37,853 nucleotides of DNA from Bacteroidales bacterium. GTDB taxonomy: Bacteria; Bacteroidota; Bacteroidia; Bacteroidales; UBA7960. Positions within the stretch are counted from its first letter, which is position 1. The number at the start of each line of letters is the position of its first letter. Of this stretch, positions 1 to 7,918 are shown one piece after another. The translations under genes and the position numbers were made by a program. The notes beneath the pieces are model-generated. The model saw nothing but the letters and a program-made list of their open reading frames with translations, ran no database searches and had not been told where the DNA came from. The DNA lies in NCBI GenBank assembly GCA_012521995.1, contig JAAYLH010000012.1:1-37853 (forward strand), written 5' to 3'.

Positions 1-71
1 ACAGAAACAACCGGCTTAGCCGAAAGGTTCAGGCCCTGAAAAATTCAGCGGCACGGAGCCGGCTCATTGCA
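1..71 (-). other. Structured 3' region after the aspartyl protease gene
   Basis: Downstream of the protease stop (minus strand), CCGGCT at 11-16 can pair with AGCCGG at 57-62. Inside lies a perfect 5-bp hairpin, CTGAA (36-40) with TTCAG (44-48) and a 3-base loop. There is no clear U-run, so this may be a weak terminator or only a folded 3' end. The window edge cuts off the rest. Confidence 0.3.
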
Positions 72-1367
72 TCAGTCAAAGCGGATGAACATCCGGTTGA
101 AATTGATTGTCATCATTTCAAAGGCCCCGATGAGATCCTGCCCGATGTTGCCATACATGGCGCTCCAGCCCTCGCGGATGTCCTCCACCAGCAGGTCGAC
201 CTGTTCAATTTCTATGCTTTTGCCCTGGATGCTTGCCCGAAAGGGCAGGGAATATCCCTGGAAAGTCTGCACTCCGCCTGCGCCCCCGTATCGGACTTCC
301 GCAAGGGTGTAATGTTCTTCTATCTCCTTGCGGAAAGCTTCAAAATAAGGCCTGAACAGCAGGCTGCGGTCAGCGCCCGTGTCGAAGCGGTAATGCCTCC
401 CGTCAATGCGTATCAGGGGCTGCAGCTTGTCCATCGCCAGGTTTTGTTCTCCGGGAAAAGGGGTCTCTTCTAGTGGAACCCTGAAAACGCCCTCGCGGCT
501 GATCTGAATCTCGCCCAGGGCTTCCATCACCGGGAACCCAATGATGCCCCGGATGTGATAATCGACCTGGGGAAATGAAAGGGCTTCATCCTCCAACACC
601 AGAAAGATGGCATTTCGGATGACAGCCTGCCCGAGTCTCAGGTGCTCGCAAAGGGCCAGACGGGCAAAAACTGATTGCCCTGTGATGGTGCCGACCTCTA
701 TGGTGTCGGCGGTCATTTTCATGCCAAAACGCTCTGCTGTCGAAAGGGTGACCGTGGAGATATTGGCCCCGGTGTCAAAAATAAAAAGCTCGGTGATCTC
801 CCCTGAAGAGACCTCCAGATTGTTCAGGCCGGCCTTGTCCTTCACCATCTGCATTTCCACCCCGCCCCCAAGCAGCACCTCTTGCGAAGGCACATCCTTC
901 ACGGCGTTCCATAACTTCAGGCTGTTGCGCACATCGTCTTCATCCTTTTCGGTAAGGCCTTCGGGATGCTCGTTTAAAAGGGCGTTAAGGGCTTCAGCCG
1001 CTTCCCCGTATTGATAAAGGCGCACCGCATTCTGGTGTTTGATCTGATAGAGTTCGCGCAGCACTGAATCCGGGAGTTGTGCCTTGAATTCCAAAAAAAG
1101 GCGCTCAATATGGGCGTTGGATTCTGCGGGGCGGTTAAAGGCATTGTCAATAAAAGCCGCTGACAATTGCTGTTCCATTGGGGACAAGGCCTGGCCATCG
1201 GCAAGGAACAAATCACGGGCAGTGAAGAAATCCTTTTTGGCGATCCATTCATAGATCTTTTCAAAACCCGGAGAGAGTTCCGGCTGTTGGGCCATAGAGC
1301 GGAGGGGCAGTATCAAAAAAGCGGCAAGGATAAGGAGCCCCGCGCCTGTTTTCATGTTTTTAAGCAT
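72..1367 (-). CDS. Exported retropepsin-like aspartyl protease with two DTG halves
   Basis: 431-residue protein. A hydrophobic stretch at about residues 8-26, ending near SMAQQ, looks like a signal peptide, so the protein probably acts in the periplasm or at the cell surface. Residues 30-160 are helical and TPR-like in character. Two aspartyl protease signatures follow: FDTGA with Asp198 and FDTGA with Asp329. Each is followed by a hydrophobic Gly-containing segment (GIIGFPVM near 274-281, GNIGQDLIG near the C-terminus), as in retropepsin folds. Viral retropepsins carry one such lobe per chain and dimerise; here both lobes are in one chain. The substrate is unknown. The start at 1367 gives a good signal peptide; Met5 (1355) is an alternative. 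It lies 73 bp downstream of the DUF5362 gene on the same strand and may be co-transcribed with it. Confidence 0.8.
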   Translation of the reverse strand: MLKNMKTGAGLLILAAFLILPLRSMAQQPELSPGFEKIYEWIAKKDFFTARDLFLADGQALSPMEQQLSAAFIDNAFNRPAESNAHIERLFLEFKAQLPDSVLRELYQIKHQNAVRLYQYGEAAEALNALLNEHPEGLTEKDEDDVRNSLKLWNAVKDVPSQEVLLGGGVEMQMVKDKAGLNNLEVSSGEITELFIFDTGANISTVTLSTAERFGMKMTADTIEVGTITGQSVFARLALCEHLRLGQAVIRNAIFLVLEDEALSFPQVDYHIRGIIGFPVMEALGEIQISREGVFRVPLEETPFPGEQNLAMDKLQPLIRIDGRHYRFDTGADRSLLFRPYFEAFRKEIEEHYTLAEVRYGGAGGVQTFQGYSLPFRASIQGKSIEIEQVDLLVEDIREGWSAMYGNIGQDLIGAFEMMTINFNRMFIRFD

Positions 1368-1440
1368 AGAAAAAAAGATTGAATGAATTCAGTCTTGTCC
1401 CGATCTGAAGGATAAGAATGAAGGAGAAAAAAATATATTA

Positions 1441-1890
1441 TTAAAAGGCGCTCCCCAAGCCTATCCCGATGATCATCCCCAAAATGGCCACCACATAAAT
1501 GACGGCCCCGATAATGACCAGCACACCCATATACTGATAATGCAGCCTCAGGAAATGCAAAGCACGTTCCAGGGCATTTTCATCGCGGGTTTCAAGGGCC
1601 GACTTCGACAGACGCGAGAACTGCAGCAGGTACCAGAACGGGAAAAAATAAATCACCGCAAAGATCAGCAGCGGGATCAGCGCAAGCATGGGCGTTCCGA
1701 AGGCCGGCATTTCGGGCAGGGTGAAATGACGCAGGGTTAAAAAGGGCGTAAGCACCATCAGGGCGATAAAGATCAGACCCATTATAGAAAGGAAAAGCGT
1801 CCATTTCCTGGCCTTCTCCAAATGGCTCATGGCTTCCTGGTTAAGCCCAAGCAGGTTTCTGTCGAGCGTTGAATCGGTAATGGTTTCCAT
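1441..1890 (-). CDS. DUF5362-type small integral membrane protein
   Basis: 149-residue protein with three predicted membrane segments: about residues 29-51, 67-90 and 118-145. A polar loop between segments 2 and 3 (SKSALETRDENALERALHFL) is probably amphipathic. The layout, and the pattern of a short acidic N-terminus followed by a helix-rich stretch, resemble the DUF5362 family common in Bacteroidota, whose function is not known. The family call rests on recognition of the pattern, not on a search. The gene sits upstream of the aspartyl protease on the same strand. A possible -7 box lies 83 bp ahead of the start. Confidence 0.7.
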   Translation of the reverse strand: METITDSTLDRNLLGLNQEAMSHLEKARKWTLFLSIMGLIFIALMVLTPFLTLRHFTLPEMPAFGTPMLALIPLLIFAVIYFFPFWYLLQFSRLSKSALETRDENALERALHFLRLHYQYMGVLVIIGAVIYVVAILGMIIGIGLGSAF

Positions 1891-2188
1891 AAAGCTTTGT
1901 TTTTAGTTTGACTTGAGAAAAAGCGGTTCTTGAATGGAACCTCCTGAAAGTCAGGACAAGCCTCATTCAATACAAATGTATTCAATAATGGACAAAAGGA
2001 AAAGGTCTGGCAGCCATTATTTCGCAAACAGAAACAGACCAAATGCAATGCCCTGTCCTTCCGCCATTACCGGATGATTACCCGAATCAATCCTATCCAA
2101 ATACCATAGATGCTATGATTTTTTATTAAGTTTGAATGATCTTTTCCAAAAAAAAAGAACCTTAACATCCTTTCAGTAAAATTTTTTC
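1891..2188. other. Divergent intergenic region
   Basis: This is the gap between the DUF5362 gene (minus) and the DUF1847 gene (plus). It holds a minus-strand -7 box at 1973-1980, a small hairpin CCTGA/TCAGG around 1943-1955 and another, CATAG (2105-2109) with CTATG (2113-2117), followed by an AT-rich run. No coding potential is visible. Confidence 0.4.
1973..1980 (-). promoter_or_regulatory. Bacteroidota -7 box for the DUF5362 gene
   Basis: On the minus strand this reads TACATTTG, a match to TAnnTTTG. It is centred in a near-palindrome (AATAC, 4 bases, GTATT). No good -33 TTTG is found 19-21 bp upstream. It would give a leader of about 75 bases. Confidence 0.4.
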
Positions 2189-2800
2189 ATGATGGATGAC
2201 AAAACCGTAAACTGTTCGGGATGCAAGACCTACCCTTGTTACCAGGGCGAGGACTGCGTCAGGGGGCAGGATTTCAGCCAATATGACGGCCCCGTGCGAA
2301 AGGCCCTCAGCGTGGAGGAAAACAGAAAAATGCTGGAGGTGTCAAGCCGGATCGAAGGCGAACACTATATGGAATGGACTCGGCTAGAGGAGATCATCGG
2401 CTTTGCTGAACAAATGGGCTACAAAACCATCGGCTTAGCCCATTGCGTGGGCCTTACCAACGAGGCAAAGCTGCTGAGGGACATCCTCCAGAGCAAATTC
2501 ACCGTCCATACCATTTGCTGCAAATTCTCGGGCATCGACAAGAAGGACTACAAGCTCAGCCAGATCAGAGACGAGCGTTATGAAGCCATCTGCAACCCCA
2601 TCGGGCAAGCCCTGATCCTGAACGACCTCAAGACCGACCTGAACCTGATCGTAGGCTTGTGCATAGGCCACGATATCCTGTTTTCAAAATATTCGAAAGC
2701 CCCCGTAACCACCTTTCTTGTCAAGGACCGGGTGACCGGCCACAATCCTGCCGTGGCCCTCTATTCCAACTATTACAAGAAAAAACTTAACACGCCCTGA
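2189..2800 (+). CDS. DUF1847 family cysteine-rich protein
   Basis: 203-residue soluble protein with no signal peptide. The N-terminus has Cys9, Cys12, Cys17 and Cys23, a likely metal site. More cysteines follow at 86 (AHCVGL), 110-111 (ICCKFSG), 135 (AICNPIGQ) and 158 (GLCIGHD). The second half has the repeated hydrophobic beta pattern of an alpha/beta domain. This arrangement matches the DUF1847 family of anaerobic bacteria, where a redox or metal-binding role is suspected but unproven. Two adjacent ATG codons (2189 and 2192) could start it. No partner gene is evident; both flanks are gene-free. Confidence 0.8.
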   Translation: MMDDKTVNCSGCKTYPCYQGEDCVRGQDFSQYDGPVRKALSVEENRKMLEVSSRIEGEHYMEWTRLEEIIGFAEQMGYKTIGLAHCVGLTNEAKLLRDILQSKFTVHTICCKFSGIDKKDYKLSQIRDERYEAICNPIGQALILNDLKTDLNLIVGLCIGHDILFSKYSKAPVTTFLVKDRVTGHNPAVALYSNYYKKKLNTP

Positions 2801-2979
2801 TTCCTTTTTTAAGCTCCCGGTGTCATTCTTTTTTTCTTGTTCCTGGCTGAACCGTAGAAGGGCATTTATTTTCCTGATATTTATTTTGACAATGTGCTTT
2901 TGCATATCGTTGACTTAAAAAGCCCTTGAAAAAAATTTAATGAAGGGTAAATTTCCGGGATTTTTATTGGTTTTGCAGC

Positions 2980-3145
2980 CTTCTTTACTCCTTATTTCAC
3001 GGGACCATCTTAGGGGTTTAGACGGTTTATATCGTCTAAGCGTATGACCAAAACAATGCCCCGGCAGCTTGGAAAAATCACCCGCTTAATGCTGGAAAGC
3101 CTCAAATGACGGGGAAATTCTGAACCTGAAGGAGGTTTTTTTTCG
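2980..3145 (+). ncRNA. Possible small structured RNA
   Basis: Three elements line up on the plus strand. First, a hairpin of TTAGACG (3018-3024) with CGTCTAA (3033-3039), extendable by one G-T and one G-C pair. Second, a nested helix of CCCCG (3059-3063) with CGGGG (3110-3114), enclosing CAGC (3065-3068) with GCTG (3091-3094). Third, AACCT (3123-3127) with AGGTT (3133-3137) running into Ts, like a short terminator. A -7-like box with one mismatch lies at 2968-2975. It matches no RNA family that I recognise (not SRP RNA, tmRNA or a known riboswitch). The pairing could be chance. Confidence 0.22.
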
Positions 3146-3151
3146 GGGAAC

Positions 3152-3193
3152 AAAAAAAAACCAACGCCCGGAAACCTTGTCCTGAGGTTGGTT
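3152..3193 (-). terminator. Intrinsic terminator downstream of the SDR gene
   Basis: On the minus strand AACCAAC (3193-3187) pairs with GTTGGTT (3165-3159) across a 21-base loop, followed directly by a run of Ts (3160-3152). It lies about 105 bp past the dehydrogenase stop. Confidence 0.6.
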
Positions 3194-3296
3194 ATTCTTG
3201 TTTTTATATCTGCAGCAAAAGGCGGGTCAAGCGGGGGTTGCCTTTGTCAGCTCCCGAACAGACGCCCTTGAATGAGGGGATAAAAGGGGGTTCCTT

Positions 3297-4106
3297 TTAT
3301 TTCAGCAGGTGGCCCATTTTTTTGGCGACCAGATTGGTGGCCCACTTGGGTTTGAAGCGATAGAGCCTGATCAGGAACCGGGCATCCTTGCCGACGCAAA
3401 ACCGAGCCCTGTCTTTTTCCATCCCTTCAATGATTTTGCGTGCAGCCTCATCGGCAGGCAGGGGTTTGATCTTACTGGCTTTGTCGTCGGTTTCAGCTTC
3501 GCCTTTCATCTCCACTCCTGAATTGCCGGTGATATTTGTTGCAATGGCTCCCGGGAAAACAATGGTGACTTTCACATTGGTGTCTTTCAGCTCGGAAAAG
3601 AGGCCTTCCGTAAGGAGTTTGGTGCCGGCCTTGGCAGCCCCGTAAATGCTTTGTCCGGGCACGGGAACGAAACCACCCATGCTTGACAGATTGACGATAT
3701 GCGCCTCGGGCCGCTTCAGGAAATGGGGCAGGAAAGCCTTAGTCATATAAAGCGTTCCTTAAAAATTGACATTCATTACCCTTTCAATGGTTTCGTATTC
3801 CAGGTCGTTGATCTTAACAAAGGGCTGGATGATGCCTGCATTATTGATCAGGCCATCCACCTGCCCGTGAATGGCAACGACCTTTTCGGGAAGGCTGATC
3901 ACCGCAGGTTTATCGATGATGTCGACCACGTGGCTGGAGAGGTTTTTACTGAGCTCACCCGCCAGGTTTTGGGTTTCCTGAAGGCCTTTTTCGCTGATAT
4001 CAACAGCAGCCACCCGGGCTCCGTCTTTCAGGAGGGCAAGCACCAGCTCACGGCCGATGCCGTTGCCGCCGCCTGTAACGACAATGGTTTTATTCTTAAT
4101 TTTCAT
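3297..4106 (-). pseudogene. Short-chain dehydrogenase/reductase interrupted by an in-frame TAA
   Basis: Read through, this is a classical SDR of about 269 residues. The N-terminal part carries the Rossmann motif TGGGNGIG, the acid of VDIS after beta-strand 2, and INNAG. The C-terminal part carries the catalytic Ser (NLSSMGG) and YGAAK. Both parts are in the same frame, split only by TAA at 3759-3761 within MNVNF-stop-GTLYMTKAFLP. SDRs usually have an aromatic residue (Tyr or Trp) here, so one base change from TAT or TAC would explain it. The start is set at ATG 4106; a TTG at 4133 would add nine unlikely residues. As it stands, the first product (115 residues) lacks the active site, and a restart at ATG 3746 would lack the cofactor site. 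It is either a recent pseudogene or a base-call error. Confidence 0.8.
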
Positions 4107-4320
4107 ATAGCACTGAATTTTAATGGTTAACAAAATACATCATGAGAAACCGCATAAATAATCCCTGTTTATTCTCCAAAAATGGGTAGTCAAAATGATA
4201 CGGAAAATGAAGGGGTTAAGAAAAGAATGAAAGCTTACCCAAAGTAAACATTTACTAAAACTAAATTGTTCATTGGAATGGCTGAAAGCTAAGGCGGCCT
4301 GATGTCATATGTAAAAATCT

Positions 4321-4328
4321 TATCTTTG
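4321..4328 (+). promoter_or_regulatory. -7 box for exodeoxyribonuclease III
   Basis: TATCTTTG matches TAnnTTTG exactly and lies 18 bp before ATG 4347. Because it falls inside the longer reading frame that opens at 4302, it supports 4347 as the true start. Confidence 0.55.
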
Positions 4329-4346
4329 CCCTTTAGATTTACCGCA

Positions 4347-5117
4347 ATGCGAATTATTTCCTATAATGTAAACGGCATTCGTTCAGCTATCAGCAAAGGT
4401 TTCCTTGAATGGCTTGATGGGGAGCGGCCCGATGTGGTGTGTCTGCAGGAGACCAAGGCCCAGCCCGATCAGATTCCGGTGTTTCACTTTGAAGAGCTGG
4501 GCTACAGCAGTTACTGGCACTCGGCCGAGAAAAAGGGCTACAGCGGGGTTGCAATTCTGAGCCGCGAGGAACCTGACCAGGTGGAATATGGGATGGGCAA
4601 TCCCCTTTACGACAGGGAAGGCCGTGTGATCCGCGCCGATTATGGCCCGCTCTCGGTTATGAGCGTGTATCATCCCAGCGGCAGCAGCGGCGATGAGCGC
4701 CAGGCCTTCAAGATGCAATGGCTGGAGCATTTTCTGCACTACAGCCTTGGACTCAGGAAGGAGCGTCCATATTTGGTGATGGCAGGCGACTACAATATCT
4801 GTCACAAGCCCATTGACATCCACGACCCGGTAAGAAATGCCAAATCTTCAGGCTTCCTGCCCGAGGAGCGCGAGTGGGTGAGCCGTTTCCTGGCTGCAGG
4901 GCATATCGACACCTTCAGGTATTTCGACCAGTCGCCCCACCAGTATTCGTGGTGGAGCTTCAGGGCCAACGCCCGTCAGAAGAACCTGGGCTGGCGTATC
5001 GACTACAATATGGTGACCGACAACCTGGAGCAGCACCTCATGGGGGCAGGGATCATGCCCCAGGTGGTGCATTCCGACCATTGCCCTGTCTGGGTGGACC
5101 TGAACAGTAAATTTTAA
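4347..5117 (+). CDS. xth: Exodeoxyribonuclease III (AP endonuclease)
   Basis: 256-residue member of the endonuclease/exonuclease/phosphatase fold that cleaves DNA at abasic sites in base excision repair. Family residues are visible: Asn7 and Asn9 in YNVNGIR, the metal ligand Glu35 in LQETKAQ, Tyr108 in VYHPSG, Asp148 and Asn150 in GDYN, Asp219 in WRIDY, and the catalytic Asp-His pair 244-245 in SDHCPV. The length is normal. An upstream ATG at 4302 is in frame but adds 15 residues not expected in the family and precedes the -7 box, so 4347 is preferred. It reads away from the broken SDR gene and is followed by the OmpA-type lipoprotein gene. Confidence 0.93.
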   Translation: MRIISYNVNGIRSAISKGFLEWLDGERPDVVCLQETKAQPDQIPVFHFEELGYSSYWHSAEKKGYSGVAILSREEPDQVEYGMGNPLYDREGRVIRADYGPLSVMSVYHPSGSSGDERQAFKMQWLEHFLHYSLGLRKERPYLVMAGDYNICHKPIDIHDPVRNAKSSGFLPEEREWVSRFLAAGHIDTFRYFDQSPHQYSWWSFRANARQKNLGWRIDYNMVTDNLEQHLMGAGIMPQVVHSDHCPVWVDLNSKF

Positions 5118-5234
5118 ACCAAAGCCTGATAAAAAGGAGCTCGAATCGATCCTTTTTTGTAAATTTACGTGTTCAGGCAAAAACAGGAACAATCCAAGTT
5201 TTTTGCACAAGAAGGAAAATCAAAACTCAAACCT

Positions 5235-6218
5235 ATGAACCGAAAGCTATTTGTTATTATGTTGCTGGCCTCCGTGATGGCAGGCGGATGTGTATCGGCG
5301 CGCAAGTACCAGGATATGGAGGCGCGCTATCTGGAAGGAAGGATGGAGAACGATCAGCTCATGCGCGACAACCGATCGGCGGAGAATCGCATCGCAAGCA
5401 TCAACGACGAGATGAGTGAGATCAACCGTCAGTACCGCCTGCTGGTGGAAGACACCATGCGGCTGGGGACGAATATCCGCAACCTTACCGCCAATTACGA
5501 GGCCCTGAACCGCACCTATGCACTGGTGCAGGAGCAGAACGAGAAACTTCTGGAAGGCCGTGCCTCGGAGACCCAGCAAATTCTGGGCAAATTACAGGAG
5601 ACTCAGGAAGACTTGCAGCGTCGAGAAGACGAGCTGCGTGAAAAGGAACAAAACCTGAACCGGCTGATGGGTGAGTTTGCCGCCAAGGAAGCCCGGGTCA
5701 ACGAGCTGGAGAGCATCCTCAACCGGCAGGAGGCCGTGGTGCAGGAGCTTCGCCGGACCGTTTCGAGTGCCCTACTGGGCTTTGAAAACAACGGCCTTAC
5801 TGTGGAGACCCGCAACGGCAAGGTGTATGTCTCGCTGGAAGAGAGCCTGTTGTTTGCATCGGGCAGCACCACGGTGGACAGCAAAGGTGAGTCGGCCCTG
5901 AAGGAGTTGGCGCAGGTGCTGGAACGCAATCCCGATATCAGTGTCATGATCGAGGGCCATACGGATGACGTGCCGCTTCGCCCGGGGGCTTCCATTCGCG
6001 ACAACTGGGATCTGAGCGTGCTGCGGGCCACGGCCATTGTGCGAATCCTGCTCAAGCACGGCAGCATAGAACCCGAGCGTTTCATCGTGGCCGGACGCGG
6101 CGAACACCTGCCCATCGATCCTGCCAAGACCGCTGAGGCCCGCCGCAAGAACCGCCGTACTGAAATCATCCTGACCCCAAAACTCGATGCACTCTTCCAA
6201 ATCATTGAAATGAACTGA
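5235..6218 (+). CDS. OmpA-family peptidoglycan-binding lipoprotein with coiled coil
   Basis: 327-residue outer-membrane lipoprotein. The signal peptide ends in VMAGGC, with Cys19 as the lipidation site. Residues 25 to about 180 are charged and heptad-like (long coiled coil). The OmpA C-terminal domain occupies about 193-322, with EGHTDDVP, the ligand-binding Asp in DNWDLS and the Arg in RKNRRTEI that grip the peptidoglycan peptide. It therefore probably tethers the outer membrane to the wall across a helical spacer. The start at 5235 gives a complete lipoprotein signal; the longer frame from 5169 would bury it. A likely -7 box TAAATTTA lies at about 5160-5167. A strong terminator follows, so the gene appears to be a single unit. 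Confidence 0.9.
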   Translation: MNRKLFVIMLLASVMAGGCVSARKYQDMEARYLEGRMENDQLMRDNRSAENRIASINDEMSEINRQYRLLVEDTMRLGTNIRNLTANYEALNRTYALVQEQNEKLLEGRASETQQILGKLQETQEDLQRREDELREKEQNLNRLMGEFAAKEARVNELESILNRQEAVVQELRRTVSSALLGFENNGLTVETRNGKVYVSLEESLLFASGSTTVDSKGESALKELAQVLERNPDISVMIEGHTDDVPLRPGASIRDNWDLSVLRATAIVRILLKHGSIEPERFIVAGRGEHLPIDPAKTAEARRKNRRTEIILTPKLDALFQIIEMN

Positions 6219-6239
6219 TTCCCTTTCAGGAAAATACTT

Positions 6240-6267
6240 ACCGGGCTTGGAAGGGCCCGGTTTTTTT
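6240..6267 (+). terminator. Strong intrinsic terminator after the OmpA-type gene
   Basis: ACCGGGC (6240-6246) pairs perfectly with GCCCGGT (6255-6261) across an 8-base loop, followed by a run of seven Ts (6261-6267). It lies 22 bp beyond the stop codon. Confidence 0.88.
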
Positions 6268-6333
6268 ATGCAATAATTGTATCGAAATCAAAAAATAAAG
6301 GCCCAAAGAAGGTATCGAACTAGGCAAAATTTA

Positions 6334-6341
6334 TATCTTTA
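6334..6341 (+). promoter_or_regulatory. -7 box for malic enzyme
   Basis: TATCTTTA is a seven-of-eight match to TAnnTTTG, 22 bp before ATG 6364. No -33 TTTG is evident at the right distance. Its position rules out the longer frame that opens at 6277. Confidence 0.45.
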
Positions 6342-6363
6342 CCTCAAACAAAAACCGGAACCC

Positions 6364-7821
6364 ATGAAGCAGCTGAATCTGACCCTCGACAACCTGGATG
6401 AGATGTTTCCCAAGGAATTCAGCCAGGAGCAGAAAGCCAAGGCCAAGACTCTTTTTTACAAGGAGCTGGCTTTGCATGCGCACAAGTTCTACAGCGGCAA
6501 GATGCAAACCTTGCCTAAGGCCCCGGTTTTGGGCTTTAACTGGTTTAATGCCTGGTACACCCCGGGGGTGTCCAAGGTTTCAACCACTATTCGCGATGAC
6601 AACGACCTCTCGTATGAGCTTTCGAACCGGGGCAACCTGGTGGCGGTGGTGAGCGATTCGACCCGCGTGCTGGGTGATGGCGACTGCACGCCTCCCGGCG
6701 GGCTGGGCGTGATGGAAGGAAAGGCTTTTCTGATGAAATACCTGGGGGGCGTCGATTCGGTGGCCCTGTGTGTTGACAGCAGAGGCAAGGACGGAAAGAA
6801 CGACCCCGAGAAAATCATTGAATTTGTTAAAATGGTACAGCACAGCTTTGGTGCGGTGAACCTGGAAGACATCTCGCAGCCCAACTGCTACAGGGTGCTG
6901 GATGTGCTGCGCGAGGAGTGCGAAATCCCTGTCTGGCATGATGACGCACAGGGGACGGCCTGCGTAACCCTGGCAGGGCTGATCAATGCGCTGAAGCTGG
7001 TGGACAAGAAAATGGAAGATATTAAGATTGTGTTTTATGGTGCAGGCGCCAGTAATGCCACCATTGCGCGCATCATCCACGCTGCGGGTGCCGACCCTGC
7101 AAATTCTATCATGTTTGATTCGCATGGCAGCCTTCACCTGAACCGCAAGGACATCCGTGCCGACAAGCGTTTCTACCGAAAATGGGAGCTGTGCCAGGTA
7201 ACAAATCCCGATTTTGTAGATGACATCATGGATGCCATGCAGGGTGCAGATGTGCTGATCAGTCTTTCGAGGCCCGGGCCCGATGTGGTGAAGCCCGAAT
7301 GGATCAAGGCCATGGCACCCAAGCCCATCGTATTTGCCTGTGCCAACCCTGTTCCGGAGATCTATCCCTATGCAGCCAAGGAAGCAGGGGCTTATATCGT
7401 GGCTACGGGGCGTGGTGACTTCCCCAACCAGGTGAACAACTCGCTGGGTTTCCCCGGCATCCTGAAAGGCGCCCTGATGGTTAGGGCCCGCAAGATCACC
7501 GACACCATGGCCATTGCCGCCGCCCATGCCATTGCCCGTTACTCAGAGCAGCGAGGCATTGACCCCGACAACATCACCGCAAAGATGGACGAGCCCGATG
7601 TATTTCCCGTAGAGGCCGCCGACGTGGCCATGCAAGCCATCAAAGACGGGGTGGCCCGCAAAACGATGACCTGGCGGGAAGCCTTCGATGAGGCCAAGGC
7701 AGGCATCATCCACGCACGCAAAACTACCGAATTCCTGGTGGACCATGGTCTGATCGCGCAGCCGCCCCGCGAGCTGGTAGAGCAGGCCCTGCAGAAAGCC
7801 ATTGAAAGCGTAAAACAATAG
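6364..7821 (+). CDS. NAD(P)-dependent malic enzyme
   Basis: 485-residue enzyme that oxidatively decarboxylates malate to pyruvate and supplies NAD(P)H. Visible signatures are the catalytic Tyr in YTPGVS (65-70), LGDGD (103-107), the catalytic Lys120 in MEGKA, a metal-binding Glu/Asp in LEDISQP, the WHDDAQGTA segment, and the dinucleotide-binding GAGASNATIA. Later come CANPVPEIYP and FPNQVNNSLGFPG. It lacks the phosphotransacetylase domain of the long MaeB type and is of the short form, slightly longer than the usual 400-450 residues. The start at 6364 follows from the -7 box and the family N-terminus. The order malic enzyme, ruvA, sprA is one I recall from other Bacteroidota. Confidence 0.93.
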   Translation: MKQLNLTLDNLDEMFPKEFSQEQKAKAKTLFYKELALHAHKFYSGKMQTLPKAPVLGFNWFNAWYTPGVSKVSTTIRDDNDLSYELSNRGNLVAVVSDSTRVLGDGDCTPPGGLGVMEGKAFLMKYLGGVDSVALCVDSRGKDGKNDPEKIIEFVKMVQHSFGAVNLEDISQPNCYRVLDVLREECEIPVWHDDAQGTACVTLAGLINALKLVDKKMEDIKIVFYGAGASNATIARIIHAAGADPANSIMFDSHGSLHLNRKDIRADKRFYRKWELCQVTNPDFVDDIMDAMQGADVLISLSRPGPDVVKPEWIKAMAPKPIVFACANPVPEIYPYAAKEAGAYIVATGRGDFPNQVNNSLGFPGILKGALMVRARKITDTMAIAAAHAIARYSEQRGIDPDNITAKMDEPDVFPVEAADVAMQAIKDGVARKTMTWREAFDEAKAGIIHARKTTEFLVDHGLIAQPPRELVEQALQKAIESVKQ

Positions 7822-7853
7822 CATTTCAAGGTTTTTACATTTTAATTTCTGTA

Positions 7854-7861
7854 TATCTTTG
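7854..7861 (+). promoter_or_regulatory. -7 box for ruvA-sprA
   Basis: TATCTTTG matches TAnnTTTG exactly, 33 bp past the malic enzyme stop. The expected start of transcription would fall at about 7867-7870, inside the inverted repeat that follows. No -33 TTTG is seen. Confidence 0.55.
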
Positions 7862-7891
7862 CCGTGACCCAGGGTGACCTAGGGTCACGGC
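7861..7891. promoter_or_regulatory. Perfect 10-bp inverted repeat in the ruvA leader
   Basis: GCCGTGACCC (7861-7870) is mirrored exactly by GGGTCACGGC (7882-7891) across 11 bases. The spacer contains a further copy of the half-site (GTGACC at 7874-7879). It overlaps the predicted transcription start and ends 27 bases before the ruvA ATG. It may be a protein operator or a 5' mRNA stem-loop; there is no U-run, so it is not a terminator. Confidence 0.55.
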
Positions 7892-7918
7892 ATTGTTAAA
7901 AGACCGAAAAACCATCGC

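Larger units (their letters stand above)
2801..3296. other. Gene-free stretch with RNA-like structure
   Basis: About 500 bases without a convincing ORF, between converging genes. Seen from left to right: T-rich sequence after the DUF1847 gene, a weak -7-like TGGTTTTG at 2968-2975, a hairpin at 3016-3041, a nested pairing at 3059-3114, a short hairpin followed by Ts at 3123-3143 and a minus-strand terminator at 3152-3193. Confidence 0.5.

Noticed and set aside
3699-4130. Plus-strand reading frame of 143 codons over the dehydrogenase gene
   Set aside because: Shadow of the SDR gene; the minus strand carries all family motifs.
6580-7527. Antisense reading frame of 315 codons over malic enzyme
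   Set aside because: It mirrors the codon structure of a clear enzyme gene on the other strand and shows no domain or start context.
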